In this document: positions 1 to 6,455 of the stretch, in pieces
Numbering within the stretch: position 1 is the stretch's first letter
Layout of the letters: each line of letters opens with the position of its first letter
DNA from: Deltaproteobacteria bacterium
GTDB lineage: Bacteria > Desulfobacterota > DSM-4660 > Desulfatiglandales > HGW-15
Assembly (NCBI GenBank): GCA_020342025.1
Contig: CP070840.1
Location: forward strand, 1,915,383 to 1,925,205
Direction: 5' to 3'
Length of the DNA stretch: 9,823 nucleotides
The notes under the pieces: model-generated
Told to the model about the DNA's origin: nothing
Databases searched by the model: none
What the model saw: the letters and a program-made list of their open reading frames with translations, nothing else
Position numbers and translations under genes: made by a program

Positions 1-12
1 CAAGGGAATAGG

Positions 13-37
13 CCGCGGTGTAACCTCGCGGATTTTT
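13..37 (+). terminator. Possible rho-independent terminator of a gene left of the window
   Basis: CCGCG (13-17) pairs with CGCGG (27-31) around a 9-nt loop, and five T residues follow at 33-37. An alternative fold adds GGT/ACC pairing inside the loop. The stem is short and no gene body is visible upstream in the window, so this is only a plausible end of a + strand gene lying to the left. Confidence 0.35.
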
Positions 38-87
38 GATGACGTCTGGGGCCCATTCCTGTATAGAATAGTCTCACCTATTATTGT

Positions 88-355
88 AATTTCCGTAAAC
101 ATTTAGATCTTTGAAAACCGCGAAACGATTCTGTCCGGTGCCCTGTTCTTCATCATCCGTAGCTGTGTGGTACCGTTTCTGAAAGAGTCATATCCGAAAA
201 AGAAATTCCAAGCTGCTTCGCCGTGGTCTGATTTTGAGGGATCCTGCCCGCCCGCCTGCACGGAGCCCAATGGATATGCTCTTGAAGAAAGGGTACCACG
301 CCGCTGCGAGCCACGAAATACTTTATTTTCGAAGATCTAAATTGTTACGAATTTC
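88..355. repeat. Two-part imperfect inverted repeat upstream of fdhD
   Basis: Two blocks on the left recur in reverse complement, in mirrored order, on the right. The outer block is 94-117 against 326-349. It shares CGTAA, CA, TTTAGATCTT and GAAAA, with one-base indels and one T/C change. The inner block is 166-195 against 272-300. It shares GTGGTACC, TTTCT, AAGAG and CATATCC, about 25 of 29 positions. The parts between blocks differ in length (about 48 against 22 nt), and the central spacer is about 76 nt. This looks like two diverged copies of one roughly 80-105 bp unit facing each other. It could be a MITE-like remnant or an intergenic repeat family. No transposase, terminal direct repeat or clear target duplication was seen. 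The rest of 1-393 holds no convincing gene. Confidence 0.7.
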
Positions 356-393
356 CTTATTTTATCGTTTTTAATCAATTGGTTTGAGAGATC

Positions 394-1194
394 ATGTATT
401 CATCTATCCGCTCCTTCACCTATTCAAAGGGCAAAATCTCCTCTACCTCGAGCCATCTCATCCTAGAAACACCCCTTGAGATTATCATAAACGGCGAAAC
501 AAGCACCCTCATCATGTTTACCCCCGGTATGACCAGAGAACTTGTAACCGGCTTCATCTTTACAGAAGGCTTCATTGATAAAATATCGGACATCCGGGAA
601 TGTACCATCTCTTCTGTAGGCAAGGAAGATGAAGAGGAGGTCATTGAGGCGAGGGTCACGATCCCATCAATAGGTTCGATAATGCCTACGACAAAATCCA
701 CAAGAACTTCATATTCCAGCTGTGGCATTTGCGGCAAAGACAACTATTATGATCTAAAAAGAGGGCTGGGGCGCGTAAAAAGCAAGCACCGTTTTTCCAT
801 GGAAGTATTAGGACGATGGCCCGTGACCATGGAGCAGTATCAGCCCCTTTACAAAAAGACGGGGGGTGCCCATGCCGCTGTTCTTTTGGATTCAACAGGA
901 AATCCAATCATTTGTAGCGAGGACATGGGACGTCACAATGCCGTTGATAAGGTCATCGGTGCCGCCCTCATGCAAGAGCGCTCTTTCCAGGATAAAATCA
1001 TAGTCTCAAGCGGCAGGGCCAGTCTCGAGATGATTCTCAAAACCGCTCGGGCGGGTATTCCCGTTTTCGTGGCCATGTCCCGACCCACGTCAAGGGCCGT
1101 AGAGGCCGCTAAGTTCTACAACATTACCCTCCTAGATATGGCGAAGGATTCCAACCGCATATACAGTCATGTCCGTCGCATCGAAGGATTCTAA
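394..1194 (+). CDS. fdhD: Formate dehydrogenase accessory sulfurtransferase FdhD
   Basis: FdhD moves sulfur from a cysteine desulfurase (IscS in E. coli) to the bis-MGD cofactor of formate dehydrogenase in the cytoplasm, which activates the enzyme. At 266 residues it has normal family length. Visible signatures are the CGICG motif with C110 and C113 (the sulfur-carrying cysteines of the family), TGGAHAA at 157-163, EDMGRHNAVDK at 176-186 and SSGRASLEM at 205-213. The C-terminal NRIYSH segment resembles the usual FdhD ending. The ATG start has only a weak GAGAG ribosome site, 3 nt away. It is the first gene of the + strand run, and mobA follows 4 nt after its stop, so both appear to serve molybdenum or tungsten formate dehydrogenase maturation. 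No formate dehydrogenase structural gene lies in the window. No clear promoter was found, and the inverted repeat just upstream is the only notable structure there. Confidence 0.95.
   Translation: MYSSIRSFTYSKGKISSTSSHLILETPLEIIINGETSTLIMFTPGMTRELVTGFIFTEGFIDKISDIRECTISSVGKEDEEEVIEARVTIPSIGSIMPTTKSTRTSYSSCGICGKDNYYDLKRGLGRVKSKHRFSMEVLGRWPVTMEQYQPLYKKTGGAHAAVLLDSTGNPIICSEDMGRHNAVDKVIGAALMQERSFQDKIIVSSGRASLEMILKTARAGIPVFVAMSRPTSRAVEAAKFYNITLLDMAKDSNRIYSHVRRIEGF
1183..1188 (+). promoter_or_regulatory. Ribosome binding site that decides the mobA start
   Basis: GAAGGA lies inside the last codons of fdhD, 10 nt before ATG 1199. The alternative in-frame ATG at 1169 has no comparable site at normal spacing: its nearest GAAGGA (1143-1148) is 20 nt away. 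This favours 1199. Confidence 0.6.
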
Positions 1195-1198
1195 TCTC

Positions 1199-1819
1199 AT
1201 GGAATCACACTTATCTGGCATTACAGGCGTTATCCTGGCTGGGGGCAGGAGCAGCCGCTATGGCAGGAATAAGGCCCTGGTGGAAATGAATGGAACGCGG
1301 TTAATAGAACGCGTGATTAGAGTCATAGAGCCTCTCTTTGAGCATCTGATCATTATCACCAACACCCCCCGAGATTACGCGTATCTTAAACTTCCCCTGG
1401 TCGAGGACGTTATCAAGGGCCTTGGGCCACTCGGCGGAATTTTTACCGGGTTACAGACCATGTCGGACGAAGCCGGTTTTTTTGTGGCATGCGATATGCC
1501 TTTTCTAAATGGTCAATTGATCCACCACATGATGGACGTCATGGAGGGGTTTGAAGTGGTCGTGCCCAAAGTAGATTGGAAGATAGAAGCACTCCATGCC
1601 ATTTATACCAAGCGATGTATCCCTGTTATTAAAGCATTGATTGACAAACAAGACTATCAAATCATCAAAATCTTTCAAAGCGTTCGCGTGAGGTATCTGA
1701 GTAAAGAGGAGATTCGGGATTTTGATCCAGAACTAACATCCTTCTTTAATATCAACAGACCAGAAGAGTTGCTAACCGCAGCCAAATCAAAAATTGGAAA
1801 AAGCAAGCCCAGGTCATAA
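1199..1819 (+). CDS. mobA: Molybdenum cofactor guanylyltransferase MobA
   Basis: MobA transfers GMP from GTP to Mo-molybdopterin, making the MGD cofactor needed by DMSO-reductase-family enzymes such as formate dehydrogenase. From ATG 1199 the protein has 206 residues, close to family length. The nucleotide-binding signature LAGGRSSRYGRNKA is at 13-26 with the conserved lysine K25. Asparagine stands at position 24 where aspartate is common. GLGPLGGI (74-81) and VACDMPFL (97-104, metal-binding D99) follow. FFNINRPEE near the C-terminus is also typical of MobA. An in-frame ATG at 1169 would add 10 residues and overlap fdhD by 26 nt. I prefer 1199 because of its ribosome site and because the family signature normally begins within the first 15 residues. 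Adjacency to fdhD supports MGD maturation rather than a sugar nucleotidyltransferase role. Confidence 0.9.
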   Translation: MESHLSGITGVILAGGRSSRYGRNKALVEMNGTRLIERVIRVIEPLFEHLIIITNTPRDYAYLKLPLVEDVIKGLGPLGGIFTGLQTMSDEAGFFVACDMPFLNGQLIHHMMDVMEGFEVVVPKVDWKIEALHAIYTKRCIPVIKALIDKQDYQIIKIFQSVRVRYLSKEEIRDFDPELTSFFNINRPEELLTAAKSKIGKSKPRS

Positions 1820-1873
1820 AAGAGGGAATTTGGGACGTAAATCTAATTTTAATTCATAGAGGGTTACACAAAA

Positions 1874-2914
1874 ATGGTTGAATTAATCATCGCTGTCGGT
1901 TGCGCACTTGTCATTTCAGCAGGGTGCTCGCTTTTCGAAGCGGTTCTTTACTCTGTGCCCTTGAGGCACGTGGAAACAATGGTACAAGAGAATAAGGCGA
2001 GCGGTAAAATTCTCAAGGAATTGCGAGGGAACGTCGATAAGCCCATTACGGCCATATTGTCTTTGAATACCATTGCGAACACCGCCGGTGCAGCTGTGGC
2101 AGGGGCGGCGGCCACAGTGGTTTTCGGACACCAGTGGCTGGTTTACTTTTCGGCATTCTTCACGCTGGCCATCCTGATTTTTTCGGAAGTCATACCCAAG
2201 ACAGCAGGTGTGGTCTATGCCAGATCTCTTGTCCCCTTTGTGGCCCTTCCGCTGAAAATGCTGGTGAAAGTGATGACCCCGTTTATATGGTTGTGCAGTC
2301 ACGTCACAGGATTAATCTCCCGGCACAGAACTGGCGAATCCGTGTCTCCCGATGAACTGAGGACCATGGCTCGCATCAGCCTCCAGACCGGGGGCATAGA
2401 GCACTACCAGGAGAGCGTCATAGACAACATTTTGTCCCTGCAAAGAAAAACCGTAAAAGATGTGATGACACCAAGGACCGTCATCTTCTCCCTCAGTGAA
2501 CATCTCAGCCTGGAGGAGGCCAGCCAAAAATCGGCCGAATGGGAACATAGCCGATTCCCCGTGTATGACACAGAAATGGAGGATGTGGTGGGCATTGTAC
2601 TCACAAATGAGTTATTCATCGCCCTTTCACAAGGCAAAACGGACTTGCCTCTGACCGAGCTCATGAGACCGGTTCATTTTGTGGTCGAAACAGCCAAACT
2701 GAATAATGTCCTGCTGGAGTTCATGGAGACGAGGCAAAAGCTCTTCGTGGTGATCGATGAATATGGGGGTCTCTCGGGACTGATTACGATGGAAGATATC
2801 TTGGAAGAAATACTCGGGCGGGAGATCATTGACGAGTCGGACCAGGTGGCGGATAAGCGAGAGTTAGCAAGGCGACGCCGAAGTCTCCTCATCTCCAGAT
2901 CTCAAGAGAGTTGA
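1874..2914 (+). CDS. CNNM/CorC-like DUF21-CBS membrane protein, short C-terminus
   Basis: This is an inner-membrane protein of the CNNM/CorC (HlyC/CorC) family, whose members are linked to Mg2+ or Co2+ transport or resistance. The DUF21 domain spans about 1-150 with hydrophobic segments near 1-28, 58-82, 88-108 and 115-145. It includes the conserved SEVIPKT motif at 104-110. Two CBS domains follow (about 195-255, starting VKDVMTPR, and about 263-318, with FVVIDEYGGLSGLITMEDILEE at the end), which in relatives bind adenine nucleotides. The 346-residue protein stops soon after the second CBS domain in a basic tail. The C-terminal CorC_HlyC domain found in many relatives (often over 400 residues) is absent. 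TAGAGGG at 1857-1863 is a well-placed ribosome site. The gene lies 54 bp after mobA and 12 bp before the next gene, so it is probably co-transcribed, although a functional link to Moco is not evident. Transport activity is inferred from family only. Confidence 0.9.
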   Translation: MVELIIAVGCALVISAGCSLFEAVLYSVPLRHVETMVQENKASGKILKELRGNVDKPITAILSLNTIANTAGAAVAGAAATVVFGHQWLVYFSAFFTLAILIFSEVIPKTAGVVYARSLVPFVALPLKMLVKVMTPFIWLCSHVTGLISRHRTGESVSPDELRTMARISLQTGGIEHYQESVIDNILSLQRKTVKDVMTPRTVIFSLSEHLSLEEASQKSAEWEHSRFPVYDTEMEDVVGIVLTNELFIALSQGKTDLPLTELMRPVHFVVETAKLNNVLLEFMETRQKLFVVIDEYGGLSGLITMEDILEEILGREIIDESDQVADKRELARRRRSLLISRSQES

Positions 2915-2926
2915 GGTATAACACCC

Positions 2927-3793
2927 ATGAAGATGACAGGTTCAACCCTTTGCTTCCCCGACACCGGAAAATCTTGTTTTGCCTGTTGCCCACCCGTACG
3001 CCCTGCCGGCTATGAACATATCCAGCACAGAAACATTATCAGGAGGATGCTTCTTGAAAACAGCGAGGCCTTCAAAAAGCATGCAGGGGAAAAGATTCCG
3101 ATCACAGGTTTTAGCTGCTGGGCCCTCGGATATCTGGATAATAATCACAGGTTGATAGGGTGCCTCCTTCATCCCGCCCAAAATGGGGGCGTTGATCTCA
3201 GATATAGGGCAGAATATGGAGAAAAGTGTGAAAGGGAATTCTGCCCCGAGGCTAAGGCTTTTTCTGGTTTGGCGTTGGATGATAAGGAATTCTGGCTTCA
3301 CTTGGCTGATGGCCTCGATTCCTTTTCCTATTCTAGCAGAAAGCTCAATCCCCTGTTTGACATGATGAACTGGGGAGGGAATCTGCTCGGCTCACTTGCC
3401 TCAAATGAAGGTTATCGGGCCTTCACAAAGGAATTTTTTTTTCAATCCTACCCCTTCTTCTCCACAAACAGCCCTCCCAAGCCCAACGCTTACCTTATCA
3501 GGTGGCTGGTAGATAGAGAGGGAATCCATATCCTTAAAAGCCACACCTTCAAATCAAGGTTTGAAAGGTTTTCCGGGCGCATTTCAAAGGCGCTATGCCA
3601 GGCCACACAACCGAACCATCCCCACCAGCCCGGCGGCTTCCACACCCATCTTCTGGATCTTGATAGCGATTTCTTAAATCTTCTCAGGTTGTCAGCACGC
3701 CTCACGAAAACGACCAAGCAAGATGCGCTGGCCCTAAAAAAACTGGTCGACGGTGAATTGGAGAAATTCCGGCAAAGCATGGGAAGAATATGA
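2927..3793 (+). CDS. Conserved-looking cysteine-rich protein of unknown function
   Basis: I do not recognise this 288-residue protein. Its N-terminal third holds eight cysteines: C9, C17, C20 and C21 (CFACCPP), C64 (SCWALGY), C79 (GCLLHP), C101 and C106 (CEREFCPEA). This suggests a zinc or iron-sulfur site. The CxxCC cluster followed by a spaced GCLLHP element loosely recalls YkgJ-type metal-binding proteins, but this is a weak analogy. The second half has no cysteine after about residue 224. It is rich in aromatics and leucine, with a His/Pro patch (NHPHQPGGFHTH) near 231-242. No signal peptide or membrane segment is seen, so it is probably cytoplasmic. GAGGT at 2913-2917 overlaps the stop of the upstream gene and sits 9 nt before the ATG. 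Only 4 nt separate its stop from the preferred start of the nucleotidyltransferase gene, so the two are likely translated together. Base composition matches its neighbours. Confidence 0.85.
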   Translation: MKMTGSTLCFPDTGKSCFACCPPVRPAGYEHIQHRNIIRRMLLENSEAFKKHAGEKIPITGFSCWALGYLDNNHRLIGCLLHPAQNGGVDLRYRAEYGEKCEREFCPEAKAFSGLALDDKEFWLHLADGLDSFSYSSRKLNPLFDMMNWGGNLLGSLASNEGYRAFTKEFFFQSYPFFSTNSPPKPNAYLIRWLVDREGIHILKSHTFKSRFERFSGRISKALCQATQPNHPHQPGGFHTHLLDLDSDFLNLLRLSARLTKTTKQDALALKKLVDGELEKFRQSMGRI

Positions 3794-3797
3794 AACC

Positions 3798-4703
3798 ATG
3801 GAAAAGGAAATCATAGCCCTCGTAGAGGAGAGGGGACCTCTGACCGGTTCGGAAATTTTGGAGTCTTTGGGCGGTGATGGCCTTTTATTGTGGCGCACCT
3901 GCAAGCTCTCCAAAAGTCTGAACATCCGGAACGTGGGGATGAGGTACTTGAGACTCGATCGCCGGATCCAGGGCTTCGCCCGCCTCTCTCCTTCCATATT
4001 AAGGGAATTCCTGACCTATTCGGTCATCGGCCGTTCCCGAGATGACGCCACTCTGAATAAAAAGGCCAAGGAAGTTGCTTCCCACATTGAGGCGGTGAGC
4101 CGGGCCAAGTCAGAGGTGGCTTACAGCGTGGTTTCATCCCTGATAGGTAAACTGGAAAGTGAACTCCAGATACAAAATCAAGTCTGTTTTATCATCTCAG
4201 GGGACATTGTCTACAACATGGCCCACGATGTTCCACGGCCTGAGAGAAGCACTGGGAAATTGGTAAAAGGCTCTGACATGGACCTGGTGGTTGTCGTGGA
4301 TGATCAACTCCCAAAGGCGTCCATGGACAGGTTGGACGACGCCATCTACCAGGAAAAATATAGGCTTCTCATCACGCCCCACCTGAGAGAAGAAATTGAC
4401 TATATCGTCAAAGATTTAGACCGTGTGAGGGAACAGTTGAAGTTTGATACCTTCAAACATATGGTCGCCTGTAAACTTCTCCAGGAAGGCACATTGCTCT
4501 ACGGCAGCGAGGAGGTCTTTCATCTGATCAAGAACATGTTGAAAGACCACGGAGTCATCCAAAAACTTAAAGCACTGGAGAAAAGGGCCCGAGTCTTTAG
4601 AAAAGAGGCAGAAGATTACCTACTGATAGAGGATCCTCACAAGATCAGAGAGGAGAGCTTAGACCTTTTCTACCCCACGGAGGAGTCAGAGGAGTTTGAA
4701 TAA
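3798..4703 (+). CDS. Winged-helix plus nucleotidyltransferase-fold protein
   Basis: This 301-residue protein has an N-terminal region (about 1-60) that reads as a winged helix-turn-helix (EERGPLTGSEILESLG, then a basic segment MRYLRLDRR). A helical linker follows, then a Pol-beta-type nucleotidyltransferase domain from about 125. Its signature is ISGD (133-136), GSDMDLVVVV (158-167) and EEIDYIV (198-204). Likely catalytic acids are D160, D162 and D201, so the active site looks intact. About 20 residues lie between the SGD and GSDMD elements, longer than in minimal nucleotidyltransferases. A helical C-terminus follows, with KLLQEGTLLYGSEEV and an acidic tail. The substrate is unknown. The fold covers nucleotide addition to proteins, RNA and small molecules, and includes MNT toxin-antitoxin antitoxins. 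An in-frame ATG at 3753 would overlap the upstream gene. I prefer 3798 because GGGAAGAA (3781-3788) sits about 9 nt before it. Pairing with the cysteine-rich gene suggests a shared task. Confidence 0.85.
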   Translation: MEKEIIALVEERGPLTGSEILESLGGDGLLLWRTCKLSKSLNIRNVGMRYLRLDRRIQGFARLSPSILREFLTYSVIGRSRDDATLNKKAKEVASHIEAVSRAKSEVAYSVVSSLIGKLESELQIQNQVCFIISGDIVYNMAHDVPRPERSTGKLVKGSDMDLVVVVDDQLPKASMDRLDDAIYQEKYRLLITPHLREEIDYIVKDLDRVREQLKFDTFKHMVACKLLQEGTLLYGSEEVFHLIKNMLKDHGVIQKLKALEKRARVFRKEAEDYLLIEDPHKIREESLDLFYPTEESEEFE

Positions 4704-4722
4704 AATCGCTTCGCGATTTTAT
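4701..4722. terminator. Bidirectional hairpin terminator between convergent genes
   Basis: TAAAATCGC (4701-4709) and GCGATTTTA (4713-4721) form a perfect 9-bp stem around a TTC loop. The A run before and T run after a short GC core make it work in principle in both directions, which fits the convergent arrangement with glmM. The left arm includes the TAA stop codon of the nucleotidyltransferase gene. Confidence 0.55.
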
Positions 4723-4729
4723 GTAACGC

Positions 4730-4770
4730 CTGCCCGCCATCCCGCTGAGCGGGACGAGGCGAGCGGGCAG
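4730..4770. repeat. Nested palindrome, REP-like intergenic element
   Basis: An outer stem CTGCCCGC (4730-4737) / GCGGGCAG (4763-4770) encloses an inner hairpin TCCCGC (4740-4745) / GCGGGA (4749-4754) with a TGA loop. The GC-rich nested form looks like dispersed REP-type elements, but only one copy lies in this window. The remaining 4771-4820 holds nothing recognisable. Confidence 0.55.
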
Positions 4771-4820
4771 CTTCATCGCTGATTTCCTGTCTTTAACTCC
4801 TTCACTTTAGGCACTTTTAC

Positions 4821-6170
4821 TCAGTTCAGTTGTTCCTTGACCACATCCGCAATCTGCCGGGCATATTCCTCAATTTCTTCTTGACGCTCCCCCTCAACCA
4901 TAATGCGGCATACGGGCTCAGTCCCAGAATAACGCAACAATACCCTCCCCCTTTCCCCCAACTGTGTCTCCACGTCTTGCTGTACAAGTACCAATTCAGA
5001 GACAGAAGACATTTCCGGTTTCTTGTTCACAGGCACGTTTATCAGAACCTGAGGAAAGACGGTCATCAATGTGGAAAGCTGGGAGAGGGGTTGACCGGAT
5101 ATTTTCATGGCTGACAATAGTTGCAGGGCGGAAAGTAAACCATCTCCTGTCGTATGGTGCTGGAGAAATATGATATGACCCGATTCCTCCCCTCCCAATA
5201 AAGCCCCGCTTTTCCTCATTTTCTCCAGAACATACCGATCCCCCACCTTACTGGTAATATGCCCTATGCCTAGTTTCTTTAGTGCAACACGAAAACCCAT
5301 GTTACTCATGACCGTGCTGACGACAAGGTTATTTTTCAATTCACCTTGATCTTTGAGCATTTTTGCGCAGATGAGTAAGACCTGGTCTCCCGTTAGGACA
5401 TTCCCCTTTTCATCCACCGCAATCATGCGGTCGCCATCCCCATCAAAGGCAAGACCTAAATGAGCCGATGTCTCCAGGACCCTCTCTCTTAACCTCTCAG
5501 GATGCTGGGAACCGCACTCCTGATTGATATTTTTTCCATCTGGTGCAACGAACAGGGATTCCACCTCCGTGCCTATCCTTTCAAAAAGAATTGGTGCAAC
5601 ACGGTATGTTGCCCCATTGGCACAATCCAGGACGATCTTCATGTTCTCAAAACTATATCCTTTGCGCAGGGTGTTCTGAAGAAAAGAGAGGTACCGCTCC
5701 CCCGCCCCGTCCATTTCTTGTTCTCCAGCCAATGCCCCCTTCCCCTCAAGGGTAGAGGGCACGGTGTCTGAAAAAATGAGATCTTCGATTTGGGACTCTG
5801 CCTCATCACCGAGCTTGTCGCCTTCATGGGAGAAGATTTTAAAGCCATTGTATGCATACGGATTATGGGAAGCCGAGATCATAATCCCTGCCTCTGCCCC
5901 AAGGTCCCTTGTTACATAAGCGATCCCTGGGGTGGGAAGCTCTCCCGCCAGAAGGGGTTCTGCTTTCAGGGAGAGAATGCCGGAAACGATAGCATCTTGG
6001 AGTAGCTTTCCTGATAATCGGGTATCGCGACCAACGACGATTCTTGGTTGGGTGCCTTTCCTCCCAAAGTAACGCACCACAGCCCGACCCACTTTACACC
6101 CCATTTCCGGGGTCACAGGCTCCTCACTGAAAATCCCCCTAATGCCATCAGTACCGAATAGTTTACGCAT
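4821..6170 (-). CDS. glmM: Phosphoglucosamine mutase GlmM
   Basis: GlmM interconverts glucosamine-6-phosphate and glucosamine-1-phosphate in the cytoplasm, on the path to UDP-GlcNAc, peptidoglycan and LPS. The 449-residue length is normal. All hallmark motifs are present in order: N-terminal KLFGTDGIRG (3-12), VGRDTR (46-51), the phosphoserine loop ISASHNP (98-104) with catalytic S101, the Mg2+-binding DGDGDR (243-248), sugar-specificity loop GGEESGH (326-332) and phosphate-binding RYSGTEP (413-419). The GEESGH and RYSGTEP variants fit GlmM better than phosphomannomutase/phosphoglucomutase relatives. The ATG start has only a weak AGG about 8 nt upstream, but the family N-terminus begins right there. 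The gene stands alone on the - strand, converging on the nucleotidyltransferase gene and divergent from the thiolase gene. The usual companions (cdaA, folP, ftsH, glmS) are not in the window. Confidence 0.97.
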   Translation of the reverse strand: MRKLFGTDGIRGIFSEEPVTPEMGCKVGRAVVRYFGRKGTQPRIVVGRDTRLSGKLLQDAIVSGILSLKAEPLLAGELPTPGIAYVTRDLGAEAGIMISASHNPYAYNGFKIFSHEGDKLGDEAESQIEDLIFSDTVPSTLEGKGALAGEQEMDGAGERYLSFLQNTLRKGYSFENMKIVLDCANGATYRVAPILFERIGTEVESLFVAPDGKNINQECGSQHPERLRERVLETSAHLGLAFDGDGDRMIAVDEKGNVLTGDQVLLICAKMLKDQGELKNNLVVSTVMSNMGFRVALKKLGIGHITSKVGDRYVLEKMRKSGALLGGEESGHIIFLQHHTTGDGLLSALQLLSAMKISGQPLSQLSTLMTVFPQVLINVPVNKKPEMSSVSELVLVQQDVETQLGERGRVLLRYSGTEPVCRIMVEGERQEEIEEYARQIADVVKEQLN

Positions 6171-6222
6171 GTTTAATGCCTAACTTCCCATCAATTAGAA
6201 CTCCAAAAGCAAGCGGCTCCTT

Positions 6223-6251
6223 TTCTTAACACCATTATTTTACCATATCAA
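6223..6251 (-). promoter_or_regulatory. Weak candidate glmM promoter
   Basis: Read on the - strand, TTGATA (6251-6246) is followed after 17 bp by TAAGAA (6228-6223). The -35-like hexamer is good and the -10-like hexamer is poor. It lies about 50 bp upstream of the glmM start. Low certainty. Confidence 0.25.
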
Positions 6252-6289
6252 ATGAAAATGCGGGAGCAGCCCCCACGCCACCTTTTGGC

Positions 6290-6318
6290 TTGACCCCTTT
6301 ATCATCTTCTCCTATACT
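6290..6318 (+). promoter_or_regulatory. Sigma70-type promoter for the thiolase-DUF35 pair
   Basis: TTGACC (6290-6295) and TATACT (6313-6318) are separated by exactly 17 bp, close to the sigma70 consensus in sequence and spacing. Transcription would begin near 6325, giving a leader of about 130 nt before the thiolase start. The leader could form a hairpin of 8 pairs in 9 positions (6338-6346 with 6368-6376) and a small GAGG(G)AAA/TTTCCTC stem at 6381-6395. No known riboswitch was recognised in it. Confidence 0.55.
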
Positions 6319-6455
6319 GCCTTTCCGTTTTCGTTCTTGGTGTCTTCTTTGCACTCGTTTGCCAATCAAGACCCCACGTTGAGGGAAATTTCCTCTAATC
6401 CAAGGTAGGTCTAAACATTACAAATTAACCGAAATACTTCATTGGGAGGTCATAT

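Noticed and set aside
241..258. GCCCGCCCGCC-type stretch as a second copy of the element at 4730-4770
   Set aside because: Only a short GC-rich similarity with no matching palindromic partner arms.
107..342. Stop-free frame of about 78 codons on the + strand through the inverted repeat, ending FSKI then TAA, and a matching stop-free frame on the - strand (336-103), also ending FSKI
   Set aside because: Both strands are open because the arms are inverted copies. Neither frame has an ATG with a ribosome site near its beginning, and neither peptide matches a family I know. Described as a repeat instead, though decayed coding sequence is not excluded.
270..374. 34-codon ATG frame in the right arm, preceded by GGAG
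   Set aside because: Very short, lies inside a repeat arm and has no recognisable protein character.
100..393. Possible molybdenum-cofactor riboswitch or selenocysteine tRNA upstream of fdhD
   Set aside because: Checked by eye for the conserved Moco RNA segments and for a tRNA cloverleaf. Neither was found.
1169..1198. Upstream ATG 1169 as the start of mobA
   Set aside because: It lacks a properly spaced ribosome site and would put 10 extra residues before the family N-terminus.
5502..6005. Several + strand open frames inside glmM
   Set aside because: They are shadows of the clearly identified glmM on the - strand and have no family features.
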